DNA of 64,000 nt from Chryseobacterium balustinum. GTDB taxonomy: Bacteria > Bacteroidota > Bacteroidia > Flavobacteriales > Weeksellaceae. The translations under genes were made by a program, and so were the position numbers. The DNA is taken from the NCBI RefSeq assembly GCF_900168205.1, contig NZ_FUZE01000006.1:142322-206321 (forward strand), given 5' to 3'. The notes beneath the pieces are model-generated. The model worked only from the letters and a program-made list of their open reading frames with translations, made no database searches and had not been told where the DNA came from. Shown here piece by piece: positions 48,203-57,197 of the stretch; the first letter of the stretch is position 1, and the number at the start of each line of letters is the position of its first letter.

Positions 48203-49237
48203 TTAAATAACCTCCAAAAACTTCATTGTATCTACATTATCTGCATAAGTATTCAATCCCGGGTTTTGTGCTTCTCCGAATTGAATTGAATCAATTCCCA
48301 GCTCATTTTTAGCCACAACACACTGAATATTTTCTTCATTTTCAGCAATAAAATCTTTCACTTCATCCAAAGAAGAATATCTGCTAAAATTAATCACAGA
48401 AAGCGGACCGAATAATTGAGCGTCTTCTTTCAACATTACAAAATTATTATCCCAGAATTTATCCTGATTTAAAAGGTAAACGGCTCTGTTGTAATCGTAA
48501 TTATTGGCGTATTTGTTATGATTGATGATTTCTTTAAAGTCTAAGAAACTCTCAAACAATCTGTCGATTACAAAATCCTGCGGAATGAAAATTCTGGTCA
48601 CATTTCTGCATCCCAAACCAAAATACTGGAAAATATCATGCGCTAAAAGCTTCAACTCTTCTTCTGTTTCATCACCTTTTAAAACTGCAATCGAGGTTCT
48701 GTTTTTTCGGATGATACTTAAATGATTCTTAAAGTAATATTCCAGGTATCTTGCGGTATTATTGCTTCCTGTTGCAATTACAGCATCAAAATTCTCTAAT
48801 CTTTCTACAAACTCAAAATCAATTGTTTCCTCAGAAAATTCTTTCCATTTTTTAAGTAAAAACGGAAGTATCGTTTTGTCTTTTGATGATAACTTAATTA
48901 AAGGAATATGATTGCTTAAAATCACAGAAATTACATCATGCAGCCCTACCAAAGGAATGTTTCCGGCAAGAATTAATCCTACTTTTTTTCTAGTTTTGGA
49001 TGGTGAATAGTTCTGCAACCATTCATTTATATTGCCCTGAGTCAGCAAGTCAGACCATTGCGTCAAAGCAAATTTCTGATTATCAGCCGTAAACCACGGG
49101 TTTTCAATTTCTGATTTTTTCAACACTTGTTGAAATTCAACATCGTTCTCATTATAATATTCAGAATTCTTTGCTAAAAACTCTTTTATATAAGCACTTA
49201 ATTTATTTAGTCCTAAAACTCTATTTTCGATATTCAT
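48203..49237 (-). CDS. LuxC-type acyl-CoA reductase
   Basis: This 344-residue protein shows the LuxC (PF05893) pattern: VGLILAGNIPLVGLHDVISVILSNHIPL near residue 87, SNNTARYLEYYF, and the nucleophilic Cys in FQYFGLGCRNVTRIF near residue 210. LuxC-type reductases make fatty aldehydes from acyl-CoA or acyl-ACP via an acyl-thioester. The substrate in flavobacteria is unknown. It is divergent from a ferredoxin gene, which could share regulation or supply electrons to another enzyme. It starts at ATG 49235-49237. Confidence 0.85.
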   Translation of the reverse strand: MNIENRVLGLNKLSAYIKEFLAKNSEYYNENDVEFQQVLKKSEIENPWFTADNQKFALTQWSDLLTQGNINEWLQNYSPSKTRKKVGLILAGNIPLVGLHDVISVILSNHIPLIKLSSKDKTILPFLLKKWKEFSEETIDFEFVERLENFDAVIATGSNNTARYLEYYFKNHLSIIRKNRTSIAVLKGDETEEELKLLAHDIFQYFGLGCRNVTRIFIPQDFVIDRLFESFLDFKEIINHNKYANNYDYNRAVYLLNQDKFWDNNFVMLKEDAQLFGPLSVINFSRYSSLDEVKDFIAENEENIQCVVAKNELGIDSIQFGEAQNPGLNTYADNVDTMKFLEVI

Positions 49238-49265
49238 AATTACTGTAAAATTGGGGAATATTTTG

Positions 49266-49273
49266 TAATTTTG
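49266..49273 (+). promoter_or_regulatory. -7 promoter element (TAATTTTG) of the ferredoxin gene
   Basis: TAATTTTG fits TAnnTTTG, 23 bases before the ATG at 49297. It lies in the 59-base divergent spacer with the LuxC-type gene. Confidence 0.55.
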
Positions 49274-49296
49274 TGCAAATTTAAAAAAAATTAGCG

Positions 49297-49647
49297 ATGG
49301 CTATTAAAATAACTGATGAATGCATTAATTGTGGGGCTTGCGAACCGGAATGCCCAAACAATGCAATATATGAAGGAGCGGTAGATTGGAAAGCATCCGA
49401 AGGTACTGAACTTTCAGGAACTGTAACTTTACCATCAGGTCTTACAGTTGACGCAGATGCACCACAGGAACCTGTGAGTGACGATGTTTATTTTATTGTA
49501 ACAGATAAGTGTACAGAATGTAAAGGCTTCCATGAGGAGCCACAGTGCGCTGCGGTTTGCCCGGTAGACTGCTGTGTTCCGGATGAAGATCATGTAGAAT
49601 CTGACGAAGCTTTGCTAAGCAAAAAAGCTTTCTTACACGGTGAATAA
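49297..49647 (+). CDS. 2[4Fe-4S] dicluster ferredoxin
   Basis: This 116-residue protein has a first cluster motif CINCGACEPECP (residues 9-20) and a second CTECKGFHEEPQCAAVCPVDC, with the ligand spacing stretched by an insertion of the type seen in ferredoxins of Bacteroidota. An acidic insertion of about 35 residues lies between the motifs. It would transfer electrons to a soluble enzyme, for example the desaturase encoded at 6188-7168 or a reductase, but no partner is adjacent. It ends before a strong terminator. Confidence 0.93.
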   Translation: MAIKITDECINCGACEPECPNNAIYEGAVDWKASEGTELSGTVTLPSGLTVDADAPQEPVSDDVYFIVTDKCTECKGFHEEPQCAAVCPVDCCVPDEDHVESDEALLSKKAFLHGE

Positions 49648-49648
49648 A

Positions 49649-49685
49649 AACTACCGTCTCATAGATTATGAGACGGTTTTATTTT
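49649..49685 (+). terminator. terminator of the ferredoxin gene
   Basis: ACCGTCTCATA (49653-49663) pairs with TATGAGACGGT (49667-49677) around GAT, followed by TTTATTTT. Confidence 0.9.
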
Positions 49686-49775
49686 ATATTTAAATTAAAT
49701 CTCTTCAAATAGTAATAATGAAACCGCAAATTTTCTCTATCTTGAGTAAAATTTGCAAAAACAACAAGTAAAATT

Positions 49776-50840
49776 ATGAGCAAAAAGCACAATTTCAGCG
49801 CAGGACCATGTATCTTACCTCAGGAAGTATTTGAAAAATCGGCAGAAGCTATTTTAGATTTCAACGGGATTGGTTTATCAATTCTTGAGATCTCACACAG
49901 AAGTAAAGATTTTGTTGCAGTAATGGATGAAGCTCGTGCGATTGTAAAGAGACTGATGAATCTTGGTGATGATTATGAAGTTTTGTATTTGGGAGGCGGT
50001 GCAAGTCTTCAGTTTGCAATGGTGCCTTACAATTTGATGAAAGTAGGCGGAAAAGCTGCTTATCTGGATACAGGAACTTGGGCTGCAGGAGCTATAAAAG
50101 AGGCTAAAAAAGTAGGAAGTGTAGATATTGTAGGTTCTTCAAAAGAAGAAAATTACTCTTTCATTCCTAAAGATTACAAAATAGGTGCAGAATACGATTA
50201 TTTCCACTGTACTTCAAACAATACCATCTACGGAACTCAAATGAAAACTTTCCCTGAAGTGGAAACCTTAATGGTTTGTGATATGAGTTCTGATATTTTC
50301 TCAAGACAATTAGATTTCTCTAAATTTGATTTAATCTACGCCGGAGCTCAGAAAAATATGGGACCTGCAGGAGTAACTTTAGTGGTTGTAAAAAAAGAAA
50401 TTCTTGAAAAATCAGGAAGAGAAAACATGCCTTCTTATTTCGATTATTCTCAGCATATTGCAAAAGAATCGATGTATAATACTCCACCTGTTTTCCCTGT
50501 TTACGCGTCTTTATTGACTTTACAGTATTTAGAAAAAAACGGAGGAATTGCAGCGGCAGAAGCAAGAAATGAAGCTAAAGCTAAATTATTATACGACGAA
50601 ATAGATTCTAATCCTTTATTTGAAACTTTCTGTGTAAAAGAAGACCGTTCTCTGATGAATGTCTCTTTTAAATTAATTGATGAAACCAAGAAAGATGAAT
50701 TCGATGCAGCATGGAAAGCAGCGGGAATCAGTGGTTTAAACGGACACAGAAGTTTGGGCGGTTACAGAGCAAGTATGTATAATGCGTTACCAATAGAAAG
50801 TGTGCAGGTTTTGGTAGATGTTATGAAATCTATAAAATAA
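49776..50840 (+). CDS. serC: phosphoserine aminotransferase
   Basis: The 354-residue fold-I PLP enzyme converts 3-phosphohydroxypyruvate to phosphoserine. Recognisable blocks are HNFSAGPCILPQEV at the N-terminus, ISHRSKDF, EVLYLGGGASLQFAM, VCDMSSDIFSRQLD and the PLP lysine in LIYAGAQKNMGPAGVT. The C-terminus GHRSLGGYRASMYNA carries substrate-phosphate arginine. The length is normal. It begins a serine operon with serA and a DUF1015 gene; serA starts 109 bases on. Confidence 0.97.
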   Translation: MSKKHNFSAGPCILPQEVFEKSAEAILDFNGIGLSILEISHRSKDFVAVMDEARAIVKRLMNLGDDYEVLYLGGGASLQFAMVPYNLMKVGGKAAYLDTGTWAAGAIKEAKKVGSVDIVGSSKEENYSFIPKDYKIGAEYDYFHCTSNNTIYGTQMKTFPEVETLMVCDMSSDIFSRQLDFSKFDLIYAGAQKNMGPAGVTLVVVKKEILEKSGRENMPSYFDYSQHIAKESMYNTPPVFPVYASLLTLQYLEKNGGIAAAEARNEAKAKLLYDEIDSNPLFETFCVKEDRSLMNVSFKLIDETKKDEFDAAWKAAGISGLNGHRSLGGYRASMYNALPIESVQVLVDVMKSIK

Positions 50841-50949
50841 CTCAGCAATAAAGAAATCAAGAATTAAAAGATGTTTTTTCATTCTTTTAAATTTTCTTAA
50901 TTTGCGAAACTATTAAATTCATCTTAAAAATATTAGATTAATAAGAACA

Positions 50950-51909
50950 ATGAGAGTTTTAGCCAACGACGGAATCTCCAAAGCCGGAGAACTTGCTTTA
51001 AAAGAAGCCGGGATAGAACTGCTTGACAACAGAGTTGCTCAGGATCACGTTATTAATTTTATTAATGAAAATAACGTAGATGTTCTTTTGGTGCGAAGTG
51101 CTACCAAAGTTAGACAAGATTTGATTGACGCTTGTCCGAATCTTAAAATCATCGGAAGAGGCGGAATTGGTATGGATAATATCGATGTTGAATACGCGAT
51201 TGAAAAAGGATTATATGTAATCAACACTCCTACAGCATCCTCAAAATCGGTAGCAGAATTGGTTTTTGCACATTTTTTTTCTTTAGCAAGATTTTTACAT
51301 GAATCTAACAGACTGATGCCATTGGAAGGGGAAACTCATTTCAATGCGATGAAAAAATCTTTCAGCAAAGCCTACGAACTTTCAGGAAAAACGTTAGGAG
51401 TAATTGGTTTCGGAAGTATCGGTCAGGAAGTAGCAAAAATGGGAATTTCTTTAGGGATGAAAGTGAAAGTTCTGACCAGAAAACCCAGAACAGAAGTTTT
51501 AAGCTTAGAATTTTTCGACGGACAAAAACTAAATTTTGAAATTACTTCTACAAATGATACCGAAGAGTTTTTAAAAGATACCGATTTTATCAGCATCAAT
51601 ACACCAAAAACTGACGAGTATATTATTGATACTGCACAGTTTGAAAAAATGAAAGATGGTGTTTACATCGTCAATACCGCAAGAGGAGGCGTTATCAATG
51701 AAGTTACTTTACTTGATTTTATCGAATCCGGTAAAGTTGCAGGAGCTGCTCTTGATGTTTTTGAAAACGAACCGTCACCTGAACTGATTTTACTGATGAA
51801 TCCTAACCTGTCTCTTACACCACATTTAGGAGGAAATACGGTAGATGCGCAAGAAAAGATTGGTGTAGAACTTGCCAATCAGATTATTGAAATTAAAAAG
51901 AAACTATAA
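50950..51909 (+). CDS. serA: D-3-phosphoglycerate dehydrogenase (short form)
   Basis: This 319-residue NAD-dependent enzyme of the first serine step lacks the C-terminal ACT/regulatory domain, as in short SerA types. It has VIGRGGIGMDNID-like and GVIGFGSIGQEVAKMG nucleotide-binding segments, the catalytic Arg in NTARGGVINE, Glu in FENEPSP and His in TPHLGGNT. It sits after serC, with its stop eight bases before the DUF1015 start. A weak -7-like TTAATTTG lies about 45 bases before its ATG, so an internal promoter is possible. Confidence 0.95.
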   Translation: MRVLANDGISKAGELALKEAGIELLDNRVAQDHVINFINENNVDVLLVRSATKVRQDLIDACPNLKIIGRGGIGMDNIDVEYAIEKGLYVINTPTASSKSVAELVFAHFFSLARFLHESNRLMPLEGETHFNAMKKSFSKAYELSGKTLGVIGFGSIGQEVAKMGISLGMKVKVLTRKPRTEVLSLEFFDGQKLNFEITSTNDTEEFLKDTDFISINTPKTDEYIIDTAQFEKMKDGVYIVNTARGGVINEVTLLDFIESGKVAGAALDVFENEPSPELILLMNPNLSLTPHLGGNTVDAQEKIGVELANQIIEIKKKL

Positions 51910-51916
51910 ATTATAT

Positions 51917-53161
51917 ATGCCAGTTTTTAAACCTTTCCGTGGAATACGCCCTCATAAAGATCATGAGGCAACGTTTCCTACTCATCCTTTAGATAATTTC
52001 ACACAAGCTGAAATTGCTGAAAAAGCACAAAAAGAAAAAACTTACATCAATATGATTAAACCCTATGTTGTAAGTAAATCTAAAGATGTTGACCGGAATT
52101 TAAGGAAAATTCGTACTACTTTTGAAGAACTTTTGGAAGACAAAACATTAGTTCAGGATAGCTCTGCCTATTATCTCTATGAGCAGATTTATCCAAACAA
52201 ACAGATATTCAGAGGGCTTCTTGGCTTGTCGAGTATTGAAGATTTTTGGAGTGGAAAAATAAAAAGGCACGAAAGCACCATTCCTCAGAGAAAAGAAAAG
52301 CTGGCGCATTATCTTGATAAAGTGAATCTTCAGGCAGAACCTGTTTTGTTGACTTATCCTTCAAATTCAAAGATTGAATTGCTGATGAATCATGAAGAAA
52401 AAAATGTTCCGATTTTCAATCATGTTGATACGATTGGAATCAGACATAAAATCTGGAGAATTGATAACCGTCTGAAACTGCAGCAGTTTAAAGAAGTAAT
52501 CGATCAGATCGAATCTTTTTATATTGCTGATGGTCACCACAGAATTGGTTCTACAGCACTTCATGCAAAACGCTTGAAAGAAAAAAACAAGCGTCACAAC
52601 GGAACAGAAGCTTATAATTTTGTGTATAGCTTTATCGTTTCCAATCAATCGATTAAAATTCACGATTACAACAGAATTCTGAGCAATATCGGAGATTTAT
52701 CTACTGAAGATTTCTTGAAAAAATTGGAGAAATATTTCCTTATTCACGAAAAAGACCAGACTGCATACTACCCTTCTCAGAAATTCCATATCTCAATGTA
52801 TTTGGATGGAAAATTCTATTCACTTCACGTAAAGCACGATTTGCGTTCTCCAGAAATGTCACTCGATAATCTGGATCATCATATTTTAGATAAATATATC
52901 ATTAAAGATATTCTGAATATTGAAGATTCTGACAGTTCAGATCAGATTACCTACGTGAAAGGAACATCGAATATTGAAGGAATCAAATTATTGAAAGAAA
53001 AAATCGACAATGGTGAAGGAAAAGTAGGTTTTGGAATCTATCCGGTAAGCTTTAATGATATGATTAAAATATCTGATTTAAAGCTGCGTATGCCTCCAAA
53101 ATGCACATTTATCGAACCTAAACTGGTTACTGCATTATTAATGTACGATATGAAGCCATAA
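51917..53161 (+). CDS. DUF1015 family protein of the serine operon
   Basis: The 414-residue protein belongs to DUF1015, recognised by MPVFKPFRGIRP at its start, PYVVSKSKDVDRN and the strongly conserved YIADGHHR motif near residue 210. The frame can be read from 51872, but the ATG at 51917, eight bases after the serA stop, is the right start because it gives the family's N-terminus. Its place after serC-serA implies a role in serine metabolism. The DGHHR motif recalls ParB-type serine kinases (SbnI/SerK), so a phosphotransfer role is possible but unproven. Confidence 0.85.
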   Translation: MPVFKPFRGIRPHKDHEATFPTHPLDNFTQAEIAEKAQKEKTYINMIKPYVVSKSKDVDRNLRKIRTTFEELLEDKTLVQDSSAYYLYEQIYPNKQIFRGLLGLSSIEDFWSGKIKRHESTIPQRKEKLAHYLDKVNLQAEPVLLTYPSNSKIELLMNHEEKNVPIFNHVDTIGIRHKIWRIDNRLKLQQFKEVIDQIESFYIADGHHRIGSTALHAKRLKEKNKRHNGTEAYNFVYSFIVSNQSIKIHDYNRILSNIGDLSTEDFLKKLEKYFLIHEKDQTAYYPSQKFHISMYLDGKFYSLHVKHDLRSPEMSLDNLDHHILDKYIIKDILNIEDSDSSDQITYVKGTSNIEGIKLLKEKIDNGEGKVGFGIYPVSFNDMIKISDLKLRMPPKCTFIEPKLVTALLMYDMKP

Positions 53162-53213
53162 TTATCTAATTTTTATTTATTTTTATGCTCCGAAAAGAAA
53201 ACGGTCAGTAAAA

Positions 53214-54614
53214 ATGAAAAAAATCTTACTCATCATATTTCCACTCTTTTTGAGTGGATTTTTATTTTCCCAGAAAAAAACTCCGGCAAAAAAACCAAAG
53301 CCAATTCCTAAATTCAACTATCACGAAGAATTTAAGAAAATCTCTGACGAAATTTTTCTTCACGGAACCGCTTACGACAATCTTGGTGAATTAACAAAAG
53401 GAATTGGATCAAGATTCAGTGCGACGCCGGGCTATACAAAAGCTACGGAATGGGCTGAAAAAAACTTAAAAGAAGCTGGTGCAGAAAATATCTGGAAACA
53501 GGAAGTAAGAGTTCCGATTTGGATCAGAGGAAAAGAATCTTTACAAATAAAAACGTCGAGTGGTGATTGGAAAGCCATAAAAATGCTTTCATTTGGAAAC
53601 TCTGAAGGCACCAAAGGAAAAGACCTTATTGCCGATATTCTTCTGGTGAATAATGTTCAGGAATTGGTGAATCTTAGAATTTCCGATGCAAAAGATAAAA
53701 TCATTTTTGTCAACTACCCTATTGATCCTACCGTAATCAGTACAGTAGACTCTTATATAATAGCTGCTAAATCTAAACTTATTTCGGCCTCCGTTATTGG
53801 TCAGAAAGGAGCAAAAGCTTTAATCATAAGATCATTAACAACGGCTTCAGATGATATTCCGCATGCAAAACAAGTCTATTACGAACCGGATGATAAGACA
53901 AGAATTCCGGCAATGACCATTGGAGTCCGTTCTGCAGATGAACTTGAAAGCCTTCTTAAGAAAACGTCTGTTAAAGCTAAAATTAATATGTCGGCCGAAT
54001 CAAAAGGTGAAACCATTAATCACAATATTATCGGTGAAATTCCAGGAAAAAAAGATTCTAAAGTCATTGTTCTCGGAGCCCAGCTCGATTCATGGGATTT
54101 TGCAGAAGGCGCTCATGATGACGGAACCGGAGTGGTACAATGTATGGAAGTTTTAAGAACGTTTAAAGCTTTAGGGTACGACAACAATCATACGGTTAGA
54201 GTTGTGCTTTATGCCAACAGTGAAAATGGCGGAATGGGTCGCGAAACGTATGCAATGAGTGTAAAAAAGAAAGAAGAAAAACATATTTTGGCTTTAGGAA
54301 GCGATTCCGGAGGATATTCTCCGCGAGGTTTCTCTTTAGATATGTCGTCACAGAGAAGAAGGCTTATTTTCGAATGGAAAAATTACTTTTTACCGTATGG
54401 AATCTATGATTTTGACCAGACGTATGCCATTCAGGATATTGCACCTTTGAAAAAATTAGACATTCCATTGGTTGAAATGGTGGTCGATACGCAACGTTAT
54501 TTCGATTATCATCACTCTGAAAAAGATACTTTCGATAAGGTCAACAAAAGAGAATTATTACTTGGAGCAGTTGCGATGACGCAGTTTGTTTTTATGATTG
54601 ATAAAAACTGGTAA
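53214..54614 (+). CDS. M28-family protein with mutated active site (probable pseudoenzyme)
   Basis: The 466-residue precursor has a signal peptide (MKKILLIIFPLFLSGFLFSQ) and an M28 aminopeptidase fold with a PA insert. Compared with its paralogue at 55711, two active-site residues are changed. The metal-ligand His in GGHLDSWD becomes Gln (GAQLDSWD), and the first Glu of the EE catalytic pair becomes Ser (YANSENGG versus FANEENGV). The second Glu, HDDGTGV Asp and YHHSEKD His remain. It is therefore probably inactive as a peptidase and may have become a binding or regulatory partner. Confidence 0.85.
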   Translation: MKKILLIIFPLFLSGFLFSQKKTPAKKPKPIPKFNYHEEFKKISDEIFLHGTAYDNLGELTKGIGSRFSATPGYTKATEWAEKNLKEAGAENIWKQEVRVPIWIRGKESLQIKTSSGDWKAIKMLSFGNSEGTKGKDLIADILLVNNVQELVNLRISDAKDKIIFVNYPIDPTVISTVDSYIIAAKSKLISASVIGQKGAKALIIRSLTTASDDIPHAKQVYYEPDDKTRIPAMTIGVRSADELESLLKKTSVKAKINMSAESKGETINHNIIGEIPGKKDSKVIVLGAQLDSWDFAEGAHDDGTGVVQCMEVLRTFKALGYDNNHTVRVVLYANSENGGMGRETYAMSVKKKEEKHILALGSDSGGYSPRGFSLDMSSQRRRLIFEWKNYFLPYGIYDFDQTYAIQDIAPLKKLDIPLVEMVVDTQRYFDYHHSEKDTFDKVNKRELLLGAVAMTQFVFMIDKNW

Positions 54615-54637
54615 GAATTAAGAAAATCAAAAAAATT

Positions 54638-55195
54638 ATGAGCGTTAACAAAAGGCTTTTAGAAGAAAAATCAAGTCAGGAATTAGAAGAATATATTAAA
54701 TCTGAAAATAAATTCGTTCCGGAAGCCAATCAATATGCCTATGAAATTTTAAAATCAAGAGGCAGAATATTTACTGATGAAGAGAATGAAAGATTTTCTA
54801 CAACAGTAATTAATAAAAATAATACAGATACAACTATACATACCAATTATAAAAAAGCTGCCGAATTTCTTTATATTTCAGCATTTTTAGGAATTGGCAA
54901 TCTAATCTGGAAGTATGATACTTTGCATAATGGGTTTGAAATTTTCATTGCAATCATTGTCTTAGCTTTTGGTTTTACATTGGCATATTTTACAAGCAAA
55001 GGCATAGAATGGTTTAAGTATTTATTGCTTGTTCTTTTTGGATTAGGTATTTTGGGAATTCCATTTATAATTTCTAATATAAAAAACGACCCTGTTGTAG
55101 GAATCATCAATATTGTACAAACAATACTTCAAATCTGGGCTTTAGTTTTATTATTTAAAATTCCCAAAGCTGTTGACAATTCTCAACCTGTTTAA
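54638..55195 (+). CDS. membrane protein of unknown function
   Basis: This 185-residue protein has a charged N-terminal helical region (residues 1-75, with LLEEKSSQELEEYIKSE) and four hydrophobic segments in the C-terminal half: FLYISAFLGIGNLIW, IFIAIIVLAFGFTLAYF, YLLLVLFGLGILGIPFII and IINIVQTILQIWALVLLF. No signal peptide or known domain is seen. It lies between the two M28 genes with gaps of about 25 bases, so it is probably part of the same transcript. Function unknown. Confidence 0.65.
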   Translation: MSVNKRLLEEKSSQELEEYIKSENKFVPEANQYAYEILKSRGRIFTDEENERFSTTVINKNNTDTTIHTNYKKAAEFLYISAFLGIGNLIWKYDTLHNGFEIFIAIIVLAFGFTLAYFTSKGIEWFKYLLLVLFGLGILGIPFIISNIKNDPVVGIINIVQTILQIWALVLLFKIPKAVDNSQPV

Positions 55196-55218
55196 TCAAA
55201 CAAATCACCAATATTAAT

Positions 55219-55683
55219 ATGGAAATCAACCCATTAAACTTAGAATCAAACAAAATAAATACTCCGAAACTTAATGAGATTTATTCTCAGTTTCAGGAAA
55301 TTTTAGAAAAACTTAACGATAAAAAATTACCTTCTGAAGCGTTACAATATATTAATAGTATTGTTGAACAAACTAATTCAACAACATTACAAGATACAGC
55401 GTTGCTTAAATTTTTAAAAGACAAGCAAAATCTCATCATAAAATACTTGGAAAAAGAGCATAAAATTGTTCCTAAAAGCTATTACAAAAAATTATGGTTA
55501 GCGGTAGGAATGACGGCTTTCGGCTTACCAATCGGAGTTGTTTTTGGTTTATTGATGAAAAATATGGGATTAATGGCAATAGGATTACCAATTGGTTTAG
55601 GTGTAGGTGCTGTAGTTGGTTCTTCAATGGATAAAAAAGCCTTGCAGGAAGGAAGACAAATCGATGTAGAGATAAAATTTTAA
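55219..55683 (+). CDS. small protein with C-terminal glycine-rich membrane hairpin, unknown function
   Basis: A 154-residue protein with a helical N-terminal part (ELNEIYSQFQEILEKLND, YINSIVEQTNSTTLQD) and a glycine-rich hydrophobic C-terminal hairpin (LWLAVGMTAFGLPIGVVFGLL, MAIGLPIGLGVGAVVGSSMD). This resembles the helical hairpins of glycine-zipper proteins. It ends 27 bases before the second M28 gene. Function unknown. Confidence 0.6.
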   Translation: MEINPLNLESNKINTPKLNEIYSQFQEILEKLNDKKLPSEALQYINSIVEQTNSTTLQDTALLKFLKDKQNLIIKYLEKEHKIVPKSYYKKLWLAVGMTAFGLPIGVVFGLLMKNMGLMAIGLPIGLGVGAVVGSSMDKKALQEGRQIDVEIKF

Positions 55684-55710
55684 TTTGAAGATCTAAACAA
55701 AGTAGTAATT

Positions 55711-57066
55711 ATGAAAAATATTCTATCAGCTGCGGTTGTTTTTTTAAGCTTAAGCTTATTTGGACAGACCAAAGAAGATTCTATACAATTCAGCAGAATT
55801 TCAACAGAAATTTTAAATAAAGGAAAATCTTACAATGAACTTAGAGATTTAACCAAAAATATAGGTCATCGATTGAGCGGTTCTGAAGCGTATGAAAAAT
55901 CGGTAAAATGGGCAGAACAAAAACTTAAAGAAGCCGGAGCCGATAAAGTCTGGCTTCAGGAAGTAATGATTCCGATTTGGGAAAGAGGAAAAGAATCTTT
56001 AAAAATAAAAGCTCAAAACGGGAAATGGAAAACTCTAAAAATGCTTTCTCTTGGAAACTCCGAAGGAACAAAAGGAAAAGATGTTTCCGGAGAAATCATT
56101 ATGGTAAAATCTTTGGCAGAATATGATAAACTCAGTCCGGAACAGGTGAAAGACAAGATTGTTTTCTTTAATTATCCTTTCAGTCAGTCTTATGTTCAGA
56201 CTTTCAAAGCCTACAGCGATGCGGCAGTTTATCGGTCTACCGCTGCAGCTTTAACAGCAAAAAAAGGCGGAAAATTTGCCATTGTAAGATCACTTTCTTC
56301 TGCCTTTGATGATGTACCGCATACCGGAGCGATGAGATACGGTGATTCAGAAAAAATTCCTGCCGTTGCCATTGGAAATACCACTGCAGACGAATTGGAA
56401 TCACTTTTAAAATCACAAAAGATTACCGCTAAACTCAATTCAAACTGTGGAATGAAAGGTGAGAAACTCTCCCACTCTGTGATTGGCGAAATTACAGGGA
56501 ACAAAGATAAAAGTGTAATTGTTGTCGGCGGACATTTAGATTCGTGGGATGTTGGTGAAGGAGCGCATGACGACGGAGCCGGAATTGTACAGAGCATTGA
56601 AGTTTTGAGAACGTTTAAAAATTTAGGTCTAAAAAATAATCACACCATAAGAGTTGTTTGTTTTGCGAATGAAGAAAACGGCGTGAAAGGCGGTCAACAA
56701 TACGGAAAAACGGTAAAAGAGAATAACGAAAAACATCTTTTTGCCTTAGAATCTGATGCGGGAGGTTTTTCTCCGAGAGGAATTGCTTTGGAAATGGATG
56801 ATGATAAAATCAAGCAAATTACAAGCTGGTCTCCCCTATTTCTTCCTTACGGAGCTTATGATTTTGACGGAAGATATTCGGGAACAGATATTTATCCTTT
56901 AAAAGATATGGGAATTCCGACGGCAGAGCTCGTTCCGGATTCTCAGCGATATTTTGATATTCATCATACCGAAGAAGATACTTTTGAAAAAGTTAATCGT
57001 CGCGAATTGTTATTAGGAGCAACAATTATGACGCAAATGATTTACATGATTGATAAGAACTGGTAA
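55711..57066 (+). CDS. M28 family zinc aminopeptidase (intact active site)
   Basis: The 451-residue precursor has a signal peptide (MKNILSAAVVFLSLSLFGQ) and an M28 catalytic domain. All ligands are present: His in GGHLDSWD, Asp in AHDDGAGI, the general-base/metal pair in ANEENG, Asp in ESDAGG and His in DIHHTEED. A PA-domain-like insertion lies between. It probably trims peptides in the periplasm. It is about half identical to the upstream paralogue at 53214. Confidence 0.93.
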   Translation: MKNILSAAVVFLSLSLFGQTKEDSIQFSRISTEILNKGKSYNELRDLTKNIGHRLSGSEAYEKSVKWAEQKLKEAGADKVWLQEVMIPIWERGKESLKIKAQNGKWKTLKMLSLGNSEGTKGKDVSGEIIMVKSLAEYDKLSPEQVKDKIVFFNYPFSQSYVQTFKAYSDAAVYRSTAAALTAKKGGKFAIVRSLSSAFDDVPHTGAMRYGDSEKIPAVAIGNTTADELESLLKSQKITAKLNSNCGMKGEKLSHSVIGEITGNKDKSVIVVGGHLDSWDVGEGAHDDGAGIVQSIEVLRTFKNLGLKNNHTIRVVCFANEENGVKGGQQYGKTVKENNEKHLFALESDAGGFSPRGIALEMDDDKIKQITSWSPLFLPYGAYDFDGRYSGTDIYPLKDMGIPTAELVPDSQRYFDIHHTEEDTFEKVNRRELLLGATIMTQMIYMIDKNW

Positions 57067-57069
57067 AAT

Positions 57070-57103
57070 AGAAAGTCCTCGATTTTGAGGACTTTTTTTG
57101 TTT
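57070..57103 (+). terminator. terminator after the M28 operon
   Basis: AAAGTCCTC pairs with GAGGACTTT around GATTTT (57072-57095), followed by a T-run. Confidence 0.88.
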
Positions 57104-57139
57104 TGAAAAGCCTTGTCAAGGCTAAATATTTATTAGATT

Positions 57140-57196
57140 ACCACAAATGCAAGAATAAATCTCTATTTTAAATAAATAATTTGTGTATTCGTGGCA
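57140..57196. repeat. inverted repeat, CCACAAATGCA...TGTATTCGTGGCA type
   Basis: ACCACAAATGCAAG on the left is mirrored imperfectly by TTGTGTATTCGTGGCA on the right, with an AT-rich loop. It lies between the M28 operon and the convergent protease, similar to other short palindromes in the window. Confidence 0.5.
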
Positions 57197-57197
57197 T

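Noticed and set aside
52367..52663. Several long reading frames opposite or within known genes
   Set aside because: They lie wholly within well-supported genes in other frames and have poor protein character, so they are shadows.
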